The notes: generated by a model not told the origin, from the letters alone. A stretch of 38,659 bases of DNA from an uncultured Bacteroidales bacterium (GCA_947253655.1 CAMYAE010000020.1:1-38659), one strand, 5' to 3'; positions 1 to 8,606 are shown, counted from the first letter of the stretch. Numbers and translations: made by a program.

Positions 1-266
1 ACGCCTGCTGCACAGGCTCAGGATGACAACGAAGCAGCACAAGTGCAGAATGACAGTGCAACGACGCAAGTACCGACCGAGGAGGATTGTCATTCCGAAC
101 GGAGTGAGGAATCTGCACAAACGAGGACGCAGATCCTTACGCCTGCTGCACAGGCTCAGGATGACAACGAAGCAGCACAAGTGCAGAATGACAACGAAGC
201 AGCACAAGTGCAGGATGACAATGCAACGACGCAAGTGCAGGATGACAACGAAGCAGCACAGGCAAC
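1..266 (+). repeat. Intergenic repeat locus 1: cloverleaf repeat plus 27-nt satellite
   Basis: The window opens inside the 3' arm of one copy of a dispersed repeat (about 1-28), followed by a full copy at 88-166. Both copies are followed by tandem 27-nt units that start GGATGACAACGAAGCAGCAC. Units lie at 21-47 and 48-74 (the second diverged), then at 159-185, 186-212, 213-239 and 240-266. The unit length is a multiple of three, so the array stays open on the plus strand. Related repeats occur at 16529-16795 and 34511-34860. In one frame the full copy reads CHSERSEES, a peptide I recognise as a common product of over-translated intergenic repeats in bacterial genomes. Confidence 0.85.
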
Positions 267-459
267 GGACGAAAGGAACAAGCGTTCGGCCGGCCGAACT
301 CTCCTACGAATACTGATGTGGACGGCAATCATAGCCGTTACCGCCCTTATCATTTTCATCGTAATCTCCCACCTCTTCCCGGAATTCATAGACACAATAC
401 TCTACAACCAAGAAGAAAGGGAAATTTTATTTTACTCTGATAGTCTTTCCGATTTTTAG
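43..459 (+). CDS. Small membrane protein, N-terminus made of repeat sequence (hypothetical)
   Basis: I do not recognise this protein. The ORF is 138 aa. About the first 75 residues are translation of the intergenic repeat and its 27-nt satellite, giving an acidic, Gln-rich nonapeptide period (DDNEAAQVQ). Residues from about 85 look like a genuine membrane protein: an Arg/Lys-rich stretch, one hydrophobic helix at about 90-110, then an acidic tail with a HLFPEFID segment. The start is uncertain: an in-frame ATG at 316 would give a 47-aa protein with almost only the helix and tail, and a non-ATG start between is also possible. The last 33 nt overlap the end of the convergent M23 gene. Either the repeat expanded into or upstream of an old small gene, or the N-terminus is not translated. 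Confidence 0.4.
   Translation: MQNDSATTQVPTEEDCHSERSEESAQTRTQILTPAAQAQDDNEAAQVQNDNEAAQVQDDNATTQVQDDNEAAQATDERNKRSAGRTLLRILMWTAIIAVTALIIFIVISHLFPEFIDTILYNQEEREILFYSDSLSDF
88..166 (+). repeat. Cloverleaf repeat, copy A
   Basis: The closing stem is TGTC (88-91) with GACA (163-166). Arm 1 is ATTCC (92-96) with GGAAT (108-112) around an 11-nt loop. Arm 2 is CTGC (113-116) with GCAG (129-132). Arm 3 is ATCCT (133-137) with AGGAT (158-162), with an inner stem GCCTG (141-145)/CAGGC (151-155). Adjacent arms abut with no unpaired junction base. Copies B and C keep the same pairings with different bases. The pairing is read directly from the sequence; whether it forms in RNA or in DNA is unknown. Confidence 0.8.
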
Positions 460-1497
460 AACAGACTTTGTAGTCATACCGGAATTCAATCTGCAAATGG
501 CAGCAGCCGATGTCCCATATTTACGGGCTATACCATACAAAGTATCCCCCGAACGTATCTTATGGTACTTAGCCGCAGCAGCTGCAAGTCTCTCCTCCTC
601 AATCTTCTTGGCCGCCGCTATGGAATCCGCAACCGCATAATCCCTTGCATCTCCCTGCAGAATATCATCCTCCTCAGCCTCTGATTCAGGAACATAACGG
701 CTACCGGCATTCAGAAACTTCTTTTTAAGCACAAAAAGTCTATGCCTCAAAGTGCCGGAGTCGAAATCAATAAGCCATTGAGGGTCAAAGGCATATCCCT
801 GATATCTGGTCTCAAAATGCAGATGAGGTCCGGTAGAACGCCCGGTAGAACCGCCGAGCCCGATCACCTGACCTGCATCCACCCACTGCCCCTCATCGAC
901 AAGCCGTTTTGACAAATGGCCATAGAAAGTCTCCAACCCGTTTTCGTGACGGATTATTACCAAATTGCCGTATGCCTTGTAATATCTTGACATCCTCACT
1001 TCTCCGGAAAATGCCGCATAGACATTATCCCCCTTTTTAAGTGGCAGGTCCACTCCCTGATGCCTCCTGCGATGCCTGTAACCGAAAGGAGAATAGACCT
1101 TTGACATTACGGGACATCTGTACTCGCCCAGGGTGTCCACGACCCATATAGATATTTTATCCGGCAAAGCCTCCAGCGACACGCGATACGGATTCGGCAA
1201 CTCACTCGACCAATTCTCCGTAAAGATAGCCCGCCTCATTATATCATTGGGATCACGATAATACTTCCATGAATGATCTTCATAAAGGATAATCATTACC
1301 CCCGGAGTTTGGGTTTCTATCGTGTCAAGAACCTGTCTTTCACCTATTTCCATAGACCTTACGGGTTGCAGATGAGGCCGTGGAATCAGCAGCTCGGCCT
1401 GCTTTCTTGTCGATATAACCGGAGTGTTTTGGGAACGGGCCGCTTCGGCGGTGCAAATCGTCAAAAGGACCGAAAAAATCAAGTACCTGAAATTCAT
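427..1497 (-). CDS. M23 family metallopeptidase with C-terminal LysM domain
   Basis: Predicted periplasmic peptidoglycan endopeptidase of 356 aa. Residues 1-23 form a signal peptide ending before an Ala-Arg-Ser-Gln stretch. The M23 (LytM) domain spans about 133-245, with zinc-ligand motifs HQGVD (His146, Asp150) and the PHLHFE motif (His225, His227). A LysM peptidoglycan-binding domain covers about 311-355, after an Ala/Glu-rich linker. The zinc residues look intact, so catalysis is likely, unlike the degenerate LytM activators. It is the last gene of the minus-strand run ruvX-def-phosphomutase-M23 and starts 34 nt downstream of the phosphomutase stop. Its final codons overlap the convergent small ORF at 43-459. 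The family assignment is firm; the exact substrate bond is not visible. Confidence 0.9.
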   Translation of the reverse strand: MNFRYLIFSVLLTICTAEAARSQNTPVISTRKQAELLIPRPHLQPVRSMEIGERQVLDTIETQTPGVMIILYEDHSWKYYRDPNDIMRRAIFTENWSSELPNPYRVSLEALPDKISIWVVDTLGEYRCPVMSKVYSPFGYRHRRRHQGVDLPLKKGDNVYAAFSGEVRMSRYYKAYGNLVIIRHENGLETFYGHLSKRLVDEGQWVDAGQVIGLGGSTGRSTGPHLHFETRYQGYAFDPQWLIDFDSGTLRHRLFVLKKKFLNAGSRYVPESEAEEDDILQGDARDYAVADSIAAAKKIEEERLAAAAAKYHKIRSGDTLYGIARKYGTSAAAICRLNSGMTTKSVLKIGKTIRVK

Positions 1498-1531
1498 CTG
1501 TTCTTAAACGGTTATGGGCAAATCCTGTTAT

Positions 1532-2890
1532 CTATCGGGTCCCGCCAAATTGGGTGCGAATAATATTCTCTGTTGCCGCAATTTTCTCCTCTAATAGGGC
1601 TTTGGACTTGGCTTCACAAAGGAAGCGAAGGTAAGGTTCTGTGTTTGAAGGTCTTATATTAAACCACCAATCTTTGAATTCCACTCTGTAACCGTCAAAA
1701 TCCATAAACTCTAAGGGGGTTTCCTTTGATGAGAAATAATTTCTGACAGCCTCCATTGCCCCGGCCTTATCTTCAACCTTAAAGTTAATTTCTCCGGAGT
1801 TCTCATATTTGGCTATTCCTTTTATAGCCCGGCTGAATGTAATACCTTTCTTCTTCATATTTGCGAGCACCCTAAGCACCAGCAAAGAAGCGAGGATGCC
1901 ACTGTCTGAATAGAAGAAATCCCTGAAATAATAATGTCCGGCAAGCTCTCCGCCCCACACACCATCGAGTTCACGAAGTTTCAGAGCCGCATTAGCCCTG
2001 CCCACCTTCCATGTGTGCATGGAGCACCCCATAGGCTTGAGGTACTCTCCTATGGCCTTTGAGCTGCGAATATCCTGGAGCACGATGCCTTTTTCCCCTC
2101 TCTCTTCGACAAAATAATGTCCCAACAAAGCGATAATCAGATCAGGGGCAACAAAATGACCCGTCTCATCCACAAACATCACTCTGTCCGCATCTCCGTC
2201 ATAGATTACTCCGACATCTGCTTTGACTTCCCTGACAAGATTTTCCAATGCCACCACATTGTCGTGGATAAGTGGATTCGGCTCATGATTAGGAAAGTTG
2301 CCGTCCATAGTATCAAATATATAGGCAGGGCCGTCGCCGTAGATTTCTCTGGCAAAAAGTGAAGCCATGCCGTTTGACAGGTCAAATGCGATGTCCAGCC
2401 CGGTAAGGTCTCCCTTGTATTTCATAAGGAAATTCACATAGTCTTCCCTTATATCTTTCTGATGTACAGATCCTTTCTTCTCCGCAACAGGTGTAGGCAC
2501 ACCTGAATCTATCCATTCCTTTATCTGTCCTAATCCCGTATCAAAGCCGACCGGCAGGGCATATTCTCTGGACACCTTCAATCCGTTATATTCTTTCGGA
2601 TTATGAGAAGCGGTAATTTGCACGGAGGCCTTGAACCCGTAATTTGCAGTACCGAAATATACCATAGGTGTAGTGCTCAACCCTATATCGTAGACATCGG
2701 AGCCGGAGTCCGTAATGCCTTTCAGCAGCCAATCGTGAATCTCCGGAGACGAGGAGCGACAATCCCTGCCGACAAGCACTTTATCGGCATTCAACAGCTT
2801 CGGAAGAAAATATCCGACCTTGTAAACCGTGTTTTTATCAAAATCCACATTGTAGATTCCTCTGATATCGTAAGAATGAAATGCTCCCAT
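1532..2890 (-). CDS. manB: Phosphomannomutase/phosphoglucomutase
   Basis: Alpha-D-phosphohexomutase of 452 aa, interconverting hexose 6-phosphates and 1-phosphates for nucleotide-sugar and envelope polysaccharide synthesis. The active-site phosphoserine motif TASHNP is at 93-98 (Ser95), the Mg-binding loop DGDADR at 231-236, and the sugar-phosphate-binding motif RPSNTEP lies near the C-terminus. Length and domain order fit bacterial ManB/AlgC-type enzymes. Whether mannose or glucose phosphate is preferred cannot be told from the sequence. It lies 20 nt downstream of def and 34 nt upstream of the M23 gene, so all are probably transcribed together. Confidence 0.9.
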   Translation of the reverse strand: MGAFHSYDIRGIYNVDFDKNTVYKVGYFLPKLLNADKVLVGRDCRSSSPEIHDWLLKGITDSGSDVYDIGLSTTPMVYFGTANYGFKASVQITASHNPKEYNGLKVSREYALPVGFDTGLGQIKEWIDSGVPTPVAEKKGSVHQKDIREDYVNFLMKYKGDLTGLDIAFDLSNGMASLFAREIYGDGPAYIFDTMDGNFPNHEPNPLIHDNVVALENLVREVKADVGVIYDGDADRVMFVDETGHFVAPDLIIALLGHYFVEERGEKGIVLQDIRSSKAIGEYLKPMGCSMHTWKVGRANAALKLRELDGVWGGELAGHYYFRDFFYSDSGILASLLVLRVLANMKKKGITFSRAIKGIAKYENSGEINFKVEDKAGAMEAVRNYFSSKETPLEFMDFDGYRVEFKDWWFNIRPSNTEPYLRFLCEAKSKALLEEKIAATENIIRTQFGGTR

Positions 2891-2910
2891 AATATATTGC
2901 TTTAGATTGT

Positions 2911-3465
2911 CTATTTAAGTTTAGTGTTGTAATGTGCAGAAACCTTTCCTTTGGAAATGTTGGCCAACTTCTTTGTAATGATTTTCTTGCGTATCGGTGC
3001 CACCATATCCGTAAAAAGCTGTCCGTCAAGATGTGAAAGTTCGTGCTGTATCATACGGCATGCAAACCTCTCGAAGGTTTCGGTAACTTTCTTCAGGTCT
3101 TCGTTATAATACTCCACAGTTATAGTAGACGGTCTTCTGACATCTGCATATATGCCCGGAATGCTGAGACAGCCCTCATTGTACTCGCAAGTCTTCTCGC
3201 TCTCCTGCGTCACCACCGGATTGATCAATGTCCTCTTGAAATCCTTCAGATAATCATATACTTCGGCCATGACCGTACCGTCCACAATTATAACGCGCTT
3301 TGACACCCCAATCTGCGGAGCTGCGAGGCCGCAACCATCTGCATGCTTCAAGGTGTCTTTCAAATCTTTCACAAGCTCCGCCACCTCATCTTTTTCAGAT
3401 ATGTCAATATCTTCAGCCCTTTTTCTAAGAACATCGGAGCCATATAAATATATAGGTTGTACCAT
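2911..3465 (-). CDS. def: Peptide deformylase
   Basis: Removes the N-formyl group from nascent proteins in the cytoplasm. All three family motifs are present in this 184-aa protein: GCGLAAPQ (44-51), EGCLS with metal-ligand Cys99, and HELSH (141-145) with the two metal-binding histidines and catalytic Glu142. The length is normal for a Bacteroidota type deformylase with a short basic C-terminal tail. It starts 18 nt after the ruvX stop. Confidence 0.97.
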   Translation of the reverse strand: MVQPIYLYGSDVLRKRAEDIDISEKDEVAELVKDLKDTLKHADGCGLAAPQIGVSKRVIIVDGTVMAEVYDYLKDFKRTLINPVVTQESEKTCEYNEGCLSIPGIYADVRRPSTITVEYYNEDLKKVTETFERFACRMIQHELSHLDGQLFTDMVAPIRKKIITKKLANISKGKVSAHYNTKLK

Positions 3466-3483
3466 ATAATCTGATTTAATATA

Positions 3484-3993
3484 TTATCTCTTCTTATTTC
3501 GGCCTGGTTTCGACAATTTTGTCGAAAATGTATCGGGGACATTCACAAAAGATATGCCATTGGCCGCCCCTTCATGCGAAGACGAATTTCTGTCAAGATA
3601 GCCCTGCAATATTATAGCGGCACTGATTTTGTCAACAGAAGCCTTGTCACGACGCCCAGCCGCTTTCATGCCTCCGTCTATCATAGCACGATGTGCAAGC
3701 ACAGATGTAAATCTCTCGTCCTCCAATGTAACAGGTATATCGGGAAATGCTTTGGAGAGGGTTTTAAGAAAGACATCCACATCTTTTGCCGCTTCTGACG
3801 GCTTATTGTCCATATTTTTGGGATAACCGACTACAAACCGCACTATGGTCTCATTCACAGCATAGTTTTTGAGATAATCTATTATCTTTGCAGAATGTAC
3901 GGTATCGAGTGCGGATGCGAATATTTTCAGAGGATCGCTAACTGCGAGCCCTGTCCTTTTTCTTCCGTAATCTATTCCAATTATCCTGTCCAT
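3484..3993 (-). CDS. ruvX: RuvX/YqgF family putative pre-16S rRNA nuclease / Holliday junction resolvase
   Basis: An RNase H-fold protein of 169 aa. The N-terminus MDRIIGIDYGRKRTG is the hallmark first strand with the catalytic Asp and the glycine-rich turn. A longer reading frame extends to 4092, but its added residues do not resemble the family, and the gene would then overlap the divergent M23 gene; the ATG at 3991-3993 is chosen for this reason. E. coli YqgF acts in 16S rRNA 5'-end maturation, and a resolvase role is also proposed for the family. The -7 element CAAAGGTA (plus-strand reading) is only 5 nt upstream of the ATG, so the mRNA may have almost no leader. Confidence 0.92.
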   Translation of the reverse strand: MDRIIGIDYGRKRTGLAVSDPLKIFASALDTVHSAKIIDYLKNYAVNETIVRFVVGYPKNMDNKPSEAAKDVDVFLKTLSKAFPDIPVTLEDERFTSVLAHRAMIDGGMKAAGRRDKASVDKISAAIILQGYLDRNSSSHEGAANGISFVNVPDTFSTKLSKPGRNKKR

Positions 3994-3998
3994 TTTGG

Positions 3999-4006
3999 CA
4001 AAGGTA
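3999..4006 (-). promoter_or_regulatory. Putative -7 element for ruvX operon
   Basis: On the minus strand this reads TACCTTTG, a full match to the Bacteroidota -7 consensus TAnnTTTG. It ends 5 nt before the ruvX ATG. No TTG is seen at the expected -33 position, so confidence is moderate. Confidence 0.45.
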
Positions 4007-4025
4007 ACAATAAATCGTAAAATTA

Positions 4026-4877
4026 ATGGTAAAAAACAATAAAGAGCCGAAATTGGAGCGACTGCGGGTGTCGTTGGTGAATGACCAGACACATAAGAGA
4101 TTATGGGTGTTGAGATTTACCAAAGGCGGTTTCATGATTACAATCATATCTGTATTCATGGTCTTACTGCTCGGAATGTTTGCAATTCTGGCATATACAC
4201 CGTTAAAATCGCTAATACCCGGTGTTCCGGATGCGCATTCCAGGCGTGCTGCGGTGAAAAATGCGATAAGGGCAGACTCCCTTGAGAGCGTTATCATGAA
4301 ATGGGAGCTTTATTCTGAAAATCTGAGGAGGGTCATTGAAGGGGAAGATCCGGTAGAAATAGAGGGAATTATAAAAAAATACGCTACCGGCACAGACAGC
4401 ACTTCGGATTTGTCCGAACTGCGCGGACGCGACTCAATTCTCAGGAAAACAGTGGCAGAAGCTGACAGGACAGGCATGGCCACAACAGGAGGAAGAGGTA
4501 TGCCGATTGAGGGAGTGCACTTTTTCACTCCGCTCAAAGGCGTTGTCTCACAAGGTTTTGACAGTGCCATACATCCTTATATAGACATAACGGCTCCTGC
4601 CAATTCCGTTGTCACTTCGGTCCTCGACGGGACGGTAATATCTGCCGGTTGGAGCGATGAATCCGGCTATACTATTACCATTCAGCACTCTAACGATATA
4701 ATATCGGTCTATAAGCATAATCAGAAGCTGCTGAAAAAACAGGGTGACAGAGTTACGGCCGGGACAGCGATAGCCTTAGTCGGAAACACCGGCTCAATTA
4801 CGACCGGGGAGCATCTGCATTTCGAGCTTTGGCATAAAGGGAATGCCGTAGACCCTACAAAATACATCAATTTCTAA
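4026..4877 (+). CDS. Membrane-anchored M23 family metallopeptidase
   Basis: A 283-aa inner-membrane protein: basic cytoplasmic N-terminus (1-35), one transmembrane helix (about 36-58), a helical or coiled region (75-150), and a C-terminal M23 domain (about 163-280). The zinc motifs are present as HPYID (His183, Asp187) and EHLHFE (His263, His265), with further histidines at 221 and 231, so it could be an active DD-endopeptidase. The neighbourhood is M23 then dxr then rseP. Its stop codon shares one base with the dxr start (TAATG), implying translational coupling. Only 32 nt separate it from the divergent ruvX. Confidence 0.88.
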   Translation: MVKNNKEPKLERLRVSLVNDQTHKRLWVLRFTKGGFMITIISVFMVLLLGMFAILAYTPLKSLIPGVPDAHSRRAAVKNAIRADSLESVIMKWELYSENLRRVIEGEDPVEIEGIIKKYATGTDSTSDLSELRGRDSILRKTVAEADRTGMATTGGRGMPIEGVHFFTPLKGVVSQGFDSAIHPYIDITAPANSVVTSVLDGTVISAGWSDESGYTITIQHSNDIISVYKHNQKLLKKQGDRVTAGTAIALVGNTGSITTGEHLHFELWHKGNAVDPTKYINF

Positions 4878-6040
4878 TGGAAAAAAGACACTTGGCAATA
4901 CTTGGTGCGACCGGGTCTATCGGAAGCCAGTCTCTTGATGTCGTCAGACAGCACAGGGAAATGTTCGATATAGAATTGCTTACAGCCAATAGCAACTCTG
5001 ACTTGCTGATACGACAGGCGATTGAATTCGACGCAAATTCTGTCGTAATCTGCGACGAATCCAAATATAAGGAGGTGAATGAAGCTCTTGCTCCTCACGG
5101 AATTAAGGTATTCTGCGGCATGGACTCTATATGCAGCCTTGTCGCCGGGGACAATATAGACATTGTACTCACGGCCATTGTGGGATTCAGCGGATTAAGA
5201 CCGACCATATCGGCAATAGAGGCCGGCAAGACCATAGCCCTGGCCAATAAAGAGACCTTAGTTGCAGGAGGCGAAGTCGTAATGTCGCTTGCGGCCAGAT
5301 ACAATGCTCCTATATTGCCTGTCGATTCGGAACATTCCGCTATATTCCAATGCCTTATGGGAGCTGCCGGAAACAGCGTCAGCAAAATTCTCCTGACTGC
5401 CTCCGGAGGCCCTTTCAGGGAATGGCCGAAAGAACGGATTGCCGAGGCGACTAAAAATCAGGCTCTTAAGCACCCGCAATGGACTATGGGGGCAAAAATT
5501 ACCATAGATTCCGCTACAATGATGAATAAGGGACTTGAGATGATAGAGGCGCGTTGGCTCTTCGATATGAAGCCGGAAGACATTGAGATAGTTATACATC
5601 CGCAATCGATAATACATTCGATGATAGAATTTGAGGACGGAGCTGTAATTGCGCAAATGGGGCATCCTGATATGCGGGAGCCTATCCAGTTTGCCCTCGC
5701 CTTTCCGCACAGGCTGCCTCTGAACAATAAAAAGCTCGATTTCGCCTCGCTCGGCAACCTGTCTTTCGAGAGACCGGATTTGGACAGATTTCCTTGTATA
5801 GACCTTGCATTCAAGGCTATTGAAAGAGGTGGGAACACCCCTTGTGCTATGAATGCCGCCAATGAGGCCGCAGTTGCCGCATATTTAGAGGATAAGATAT
5901 CATTCTACAGAATAGCTGAGATTATCGAGGAATGTATGGAAAAAACAAGCTTCATAGCCGGTCCTACAACAGAGGACATACTTAAGACTGACGAAGAAGC
6001 TTTCAATATAGCTAACGAACTGATTTACAAAACAAAATGA
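4877..6040 (+). CDS. dxr: 1-deoxy-D-xylulose 5-phosphate reductoisomerase
   Basis: Converts DXP to 2-C-methyl-D-erythritol 4-phosphate with NADPH, the committed step of the MEP isoprenoid pathway. The 387-aa protein has the NADPH-binding motif GATGSIGSQ at residues 10-18, then LANKETLV, the metal/substrate motif PVDSEHSA, LTASGGPF and the catalytic HPQW...MNKGLEMIEA segment. The full length is normal. It overlaps the upstream M23 stop by one base and its TGA overlaps the rseP ATG by four (ATGA), so the three genes are tightly coupled. Downstream isoprenoid products feed UppS, which is also in this window. Confidence 0.98.
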   Translation: MEKRHLAILGATGSIGSQSLDVVRQHREMFDIELLTANSNSDLLIRQAIEFDANSVVICDESKYKEVNEALAPHGIKVFCGMDSICSLVAGDNIDIVLTAIVGFSGLRPTISAIEAGKTIALANKETLVAGGEVVMSLAARYNAPILPVDSEHSAIFQCLMGAAGNSVSKILLTASGGPFREWPKERIAEATKNQALKHPQWTMGAKITIDSATMMNKGLEMIEARWLFDMKPEDIEIVIHPQSIIHSMIEFEDGAVIAQMGHPDMREPIQFALAFPHRLPLNNKKLDFASLGNLSFERPDLDRFPCIDLAFKAIERGGNTPCAMNAANEAAVAAYLEDKISFYRIAEIIEECMEKTSFIAGPTTEDILKTDEEAFNIANELIYKTK

Positions 6041-7377
6041 GCATTGTTCTATTAAAGATACTGCAAGTTATCCTTGCATTGTCCGTACTGATACTTATAC
6101 ACGAGGCCGGCCATTTCACTTTTGCGAAAATTTTCGGCATCAGGGTAGACAAGTTTTTCCTGTTCTTTGATGCCGGAGGCTTCAAGCTATTGAGCACCAA
6201 AAGCGGCTGGTTTTCAAAGATTTTCCCTTTCATGAAGAATGCCGAGACCGAATATGGAATCGGCTGGCTCCCCCTCGGCGGCTATTGCAAGATAAACGGA
6301 ATGATAGATGAGTCTTTCGATATGGACACCATGCGACAGGAGCCGAAAGAATGGGAGTTTCGCAGCAAGCCGGCCTGGCAAAGGCTGCTGGTAATGGCCG
6401 GAGGCGTGCTGTACAATTTCATATTTGCAATATTGATGTTCATCCTGATACTCGGCATCTGGAACAAGTCATATATCAGCAATAAGCAGGCAAGCATATA
6501 TGCAAGCGGGCTGGCAGAGGAAATGGGCTTCAAGACGGGAGACCGTATACTCATGCTTGACGATTTCGTGCCTGAGGACTTTGGTATGATTCAGGCCGAC
6601 ATCGCCAGGAGGAGCGTCAAGAAAGTCACTGTCTTAAGGGGAAGCGACACTTTGGAAATATACATAGACCGGAATATGATTCCGCAAATGCTGAACACAC
6701 CTGACCTGTTCGCCCTTGCAGTTCCTTTCGAGATAGACACTATTCCCCCTATGTCCCCGAATTTCGGCAAAGACCTCAGGAAAGGAGACAGAATAGCGGC
6801 AATCAACGGCACTCCAATAAAGTATGTACAGGATTCAAGGGCTATCCTGACGGAACATGCAAACAAGACCGTGCCGGCACTGATAATAAGAGGTGCCGAC
6901 TCGCTGCACGCCGACATTGCGATAGACAGCCTCGGCAGGGCCTTGATATATGCCAGGATACCAGGAATAGTCACAAAAGAATATAATGCCGTATCGGCCA
7001 TACCGGCAGGGGTAAAGCTCACCTTTTCGACGATAGGAGGCTATTTGAGCGACCTGAAAATGGTGGCCACTCCAAGCACAGGGGCCTACAAGTCAGTCGG
7101 CAGCTTCATAGCTATAGGCCAGGTATTTCCCTCTTCGTGGGACTGGTACAGGTTTCTGTATCTACTTGCCATGCTGTCCATTATGTTGGGTGTCATGAAT
7201 CTTATCCCTATTCCGGCACTTGATGGCGGGCACATTGTATTTGCGATTTATGAAATGGTGACCGGGCACAAGCCAAGCGACAGGTTTTTGGTTGCCGCCC
7301 AGATAATAGGAATGGTTTTGCTTTTGGCTCTTATGGTATTGGCTTTCGGCAACGATATAGGCAGATTGGTTAATTGA
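6037..7377 (+). CDS. rseP: RseP-type site-2 zinc metalloprotease (M50)
   Basis: An intramembrane protease of 446 aa. The first helix carries the catalytic HEAGH motif (His22, Glu23, His26). The C-terminal helix region carries the third-ligand motif NLIPIPALDGGH. Between them lie tandem PDZ-like regions at roughly 140-330 in the periplasm. E. coli RseP cleaves anti-sigma factors and remnant signal peptides; the Bacteroidota role is presumably similar, but no anti-sigma factor is visible here. The ATGA overlap with dxr implies translational coupling. Confidence 0.95.
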   Translation: MSIVLLKILQVILALSVLILIHEAGHFTFAKIFGIRVDKFFLFFDAGGFKLLSTKSGWFSKIFPFMKNAETEYGIGWLPLGGYCKINGMIDESFDMDTMRQEPKEWEFRSKPAWQRLLVMAGGVLYNFIFAILMFILILGIWNKSYISNKQASIYASGLAEEMGFKTGDRILMLDDFVPEDFGMIQADIARRSVKKVTVLRGSDTLEIYIDRNMIPQMLNTPDLFALAVPFEIDTIPPMSPNFGKDLRKGDRIAAINGTPIKYVQDSRAILTEHANKTVPALIIRGADSLHADIAIDSLGRALIYARIPGIVTKEYNAVSAIPAGVKLTFSTIGGYLSDLKMVATPSTGAYKSVGSFIAIGQVFPSSWDWYRFLYLLAMLSIMLGVMNLIPIPALDGGHIVFAIYEMVTGHKPSDRFLVAAQIIGMVLLLALMVLAFGNDIGRLVN

Positions 7378-7390
7378 CAATAAATATTAT

Positions 7391-8401
7391 ATGATTATGA
7401 GAAATAAGGTTATAGCAGCCGTTATCATGGCTATTTCAATACTTGCTTCATGCAAGACCTCCAAAATAATATTGCCGAACGTGAGCGGTAAGGCCGGAGA
7501 AGTGCTGCTTGTAATCGACAAAAACCTCTGGGAGGGGGACCTCGGCTCGGAGATGAGGCTCGTATTGGGCGGGGATTGCCCTTATCTGGCACAGAGAGAG
7601 CCACTTTACTCGTTGGTGAACATAACGCCTTCAGGCTTTGTGGACATGTTCAAAGTGCACCGTAACATTGTCATTCTCAATATAGGACCAAAAGTTGAAA
7701 ATGACGGCATCGTGTATCGCAACGATGTCTGGGCACATCCTCAAAGCATAGTCCGGATAAATGCCAAAGATGCCGCCGGAGCTCTTACGGTATTCAAGGA
7801 GAACAGCAAACGAATTCTCAGCTATATAGAGCAGGCCGAACGAGACAGGATAATTGCCAATTCCATTCTTTATGAAGATGTTACAGTGGCGGAAAATGTC
7901 AGACAGGTGTTTGGAGGCTCACCGCATTTCCCGACAGGGTACAAGTTGAAGAAAAAGACGGAAGACTTTATATGGATAGCCGATGACAAGCAATACTCGA
8001 TTCAAGGGGTGTTCCTTTACAAATATCCGGCAGCCGAGAAAGAGAATTTTACGGAAAAGAATATAATAGCACACAGGAACGAGGTTTTGGAAAAGAATGT
8101 CCCCGGCATGTTTGACAATACATGGATGACTACCAGCGACTATATAACACCGACTGTAGAATTCATACGGTTCAGAGGGAGGCAGTTCGCACAGACACGC
8201 GGCTTCTGGGAGGTCCACAACGATTTCATGGGCGGGCCATTTGTCTCGCATTCGTTCTACAGCAAAGACGGAAAAGATATAATCGTGGTGGAGGCCTTTG
8301 TCTATGCCCCAAAATATGACAAGCGGCAGTATCTCAGGCAGGTAGAGTCCATTATCTATTCCTTCGAGTGGGAAGAGGACAAAAAAGCTGAAAGCAAATA
8401 A
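7391..8401 (+). CDS. DUF4837 family lipoprotein
   Basis: A predicted lipoprotein of 336 aa, with a hydrophobic N-terminus and a lipobox ending LASC (Cys about 21). I recognise the family as DUF4837, restricted to Bacteroidota and often found after dxr-rseP, as here. Its function is unknown. It begins 13 nt after rseP. A second in-frame ATG at 7397 (Met-Arg-Asn) is an equally plausible start. No pore, enzyme or binding motif is apparent. Confidence 0.85.
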   Translation: MIMRNKVIAAVIMAISILASCKTSKIILPNVSGKAGEVLLVIDKNLWEGDLGSEMRLVLGGDCPYLAQREPLYSLVNITPSGFVDMFKVHRNIVILNIGPKVENDGIVYRNDVWAHPQSIVRINAKDAAGALTVFKENSKRILSYIEQAERDRIIANSILYEDVTVAENVRQVFGGSPHFPTGYKLKKKTEDFIWIADDKQYSIQGVFLYKYPAAEKENFTEKNIIAHRNEVLEKNVPGMFDNTWMTTSDYITPTVEFIRFRGRQFAQTRGFWEVHNDFMGGPFVSHSFYSKDGKDIIVVEAFVYAPKYDKRQYLRQVESIIYSFEWEEDKKAESK

Positions 8402-8443
8402 TCGCCTAAACGATTATAAATATGCCAAACTCACGTAAAATAT

Positions 8444-8474
8444 TTTGCAGTAAGAAAAATATTATATACCTTTG
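8444..8474 (+). promoter_or_regulatory. Promoter of tRNA-Glu/rpsT
   Basis: TTTG (8444-8447), a 19-nt spacer, and TACCTTTG (8467-8474). This matches the Bacteroidota sigma-ABfr consensus TTTG/TAnnTTTG. Initiation is expected near 8480, about 30 nt before the tRNA. Confidence 0.8.
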
Positions 8475-8511
8475 CAATCCCTTTTGAGCATTTTGCGTCA
8501 TGGGGAAGTTT

Positions 8512-8586
8512 GGTGGGTTCGTATAACGGCTAGTACTCAAGATTTTCATTCTTGCAATAGGAGTTCGATTCTCCTACCCACTACCA
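8512..8586 (+). tRNA. tRNA-Glu (anticodon TTC)
   Basis: The acceptor GGTGGGT (8512-8518) pairs with ACCCACT, including a terminal G-T pair. The anticodon stem CAAGA (8538-8542)/TCTTG encloses loop TTTTCAT with anticodon TTC at 8545-8547. The T-arm AGGAG/CTCCT has the TTCGATT loop. The 3' CCA is encoded (8584-8586). It lies 20 nt upstream of rpsT and probably shares its transcript. Confidence 0.95.
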
Positions 8587-8606
8587 AATATTAAAAAATA
8601 ATAACA

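Noticed and set aside
21..266. CRISPR-like array
   Set aside because: The 27-nt units are head to tail without spacers, differ from one another, and share sequence with intergenic repeats elsewhere in the window; no cas gene is present.
23..316. 97-aa plus-strand ORF and overlapping minus-strand ORFs in the first repeat
   Set aside because: They are other-frame translations of the repeat and satellite and have no independent protein features.
3994..4092. N-terminal extension of ruvX
   Set aside because: The extra residues do not match the family and would overlap the divergent M23 gene; the family start MDRIIGIDYG is at 3993.
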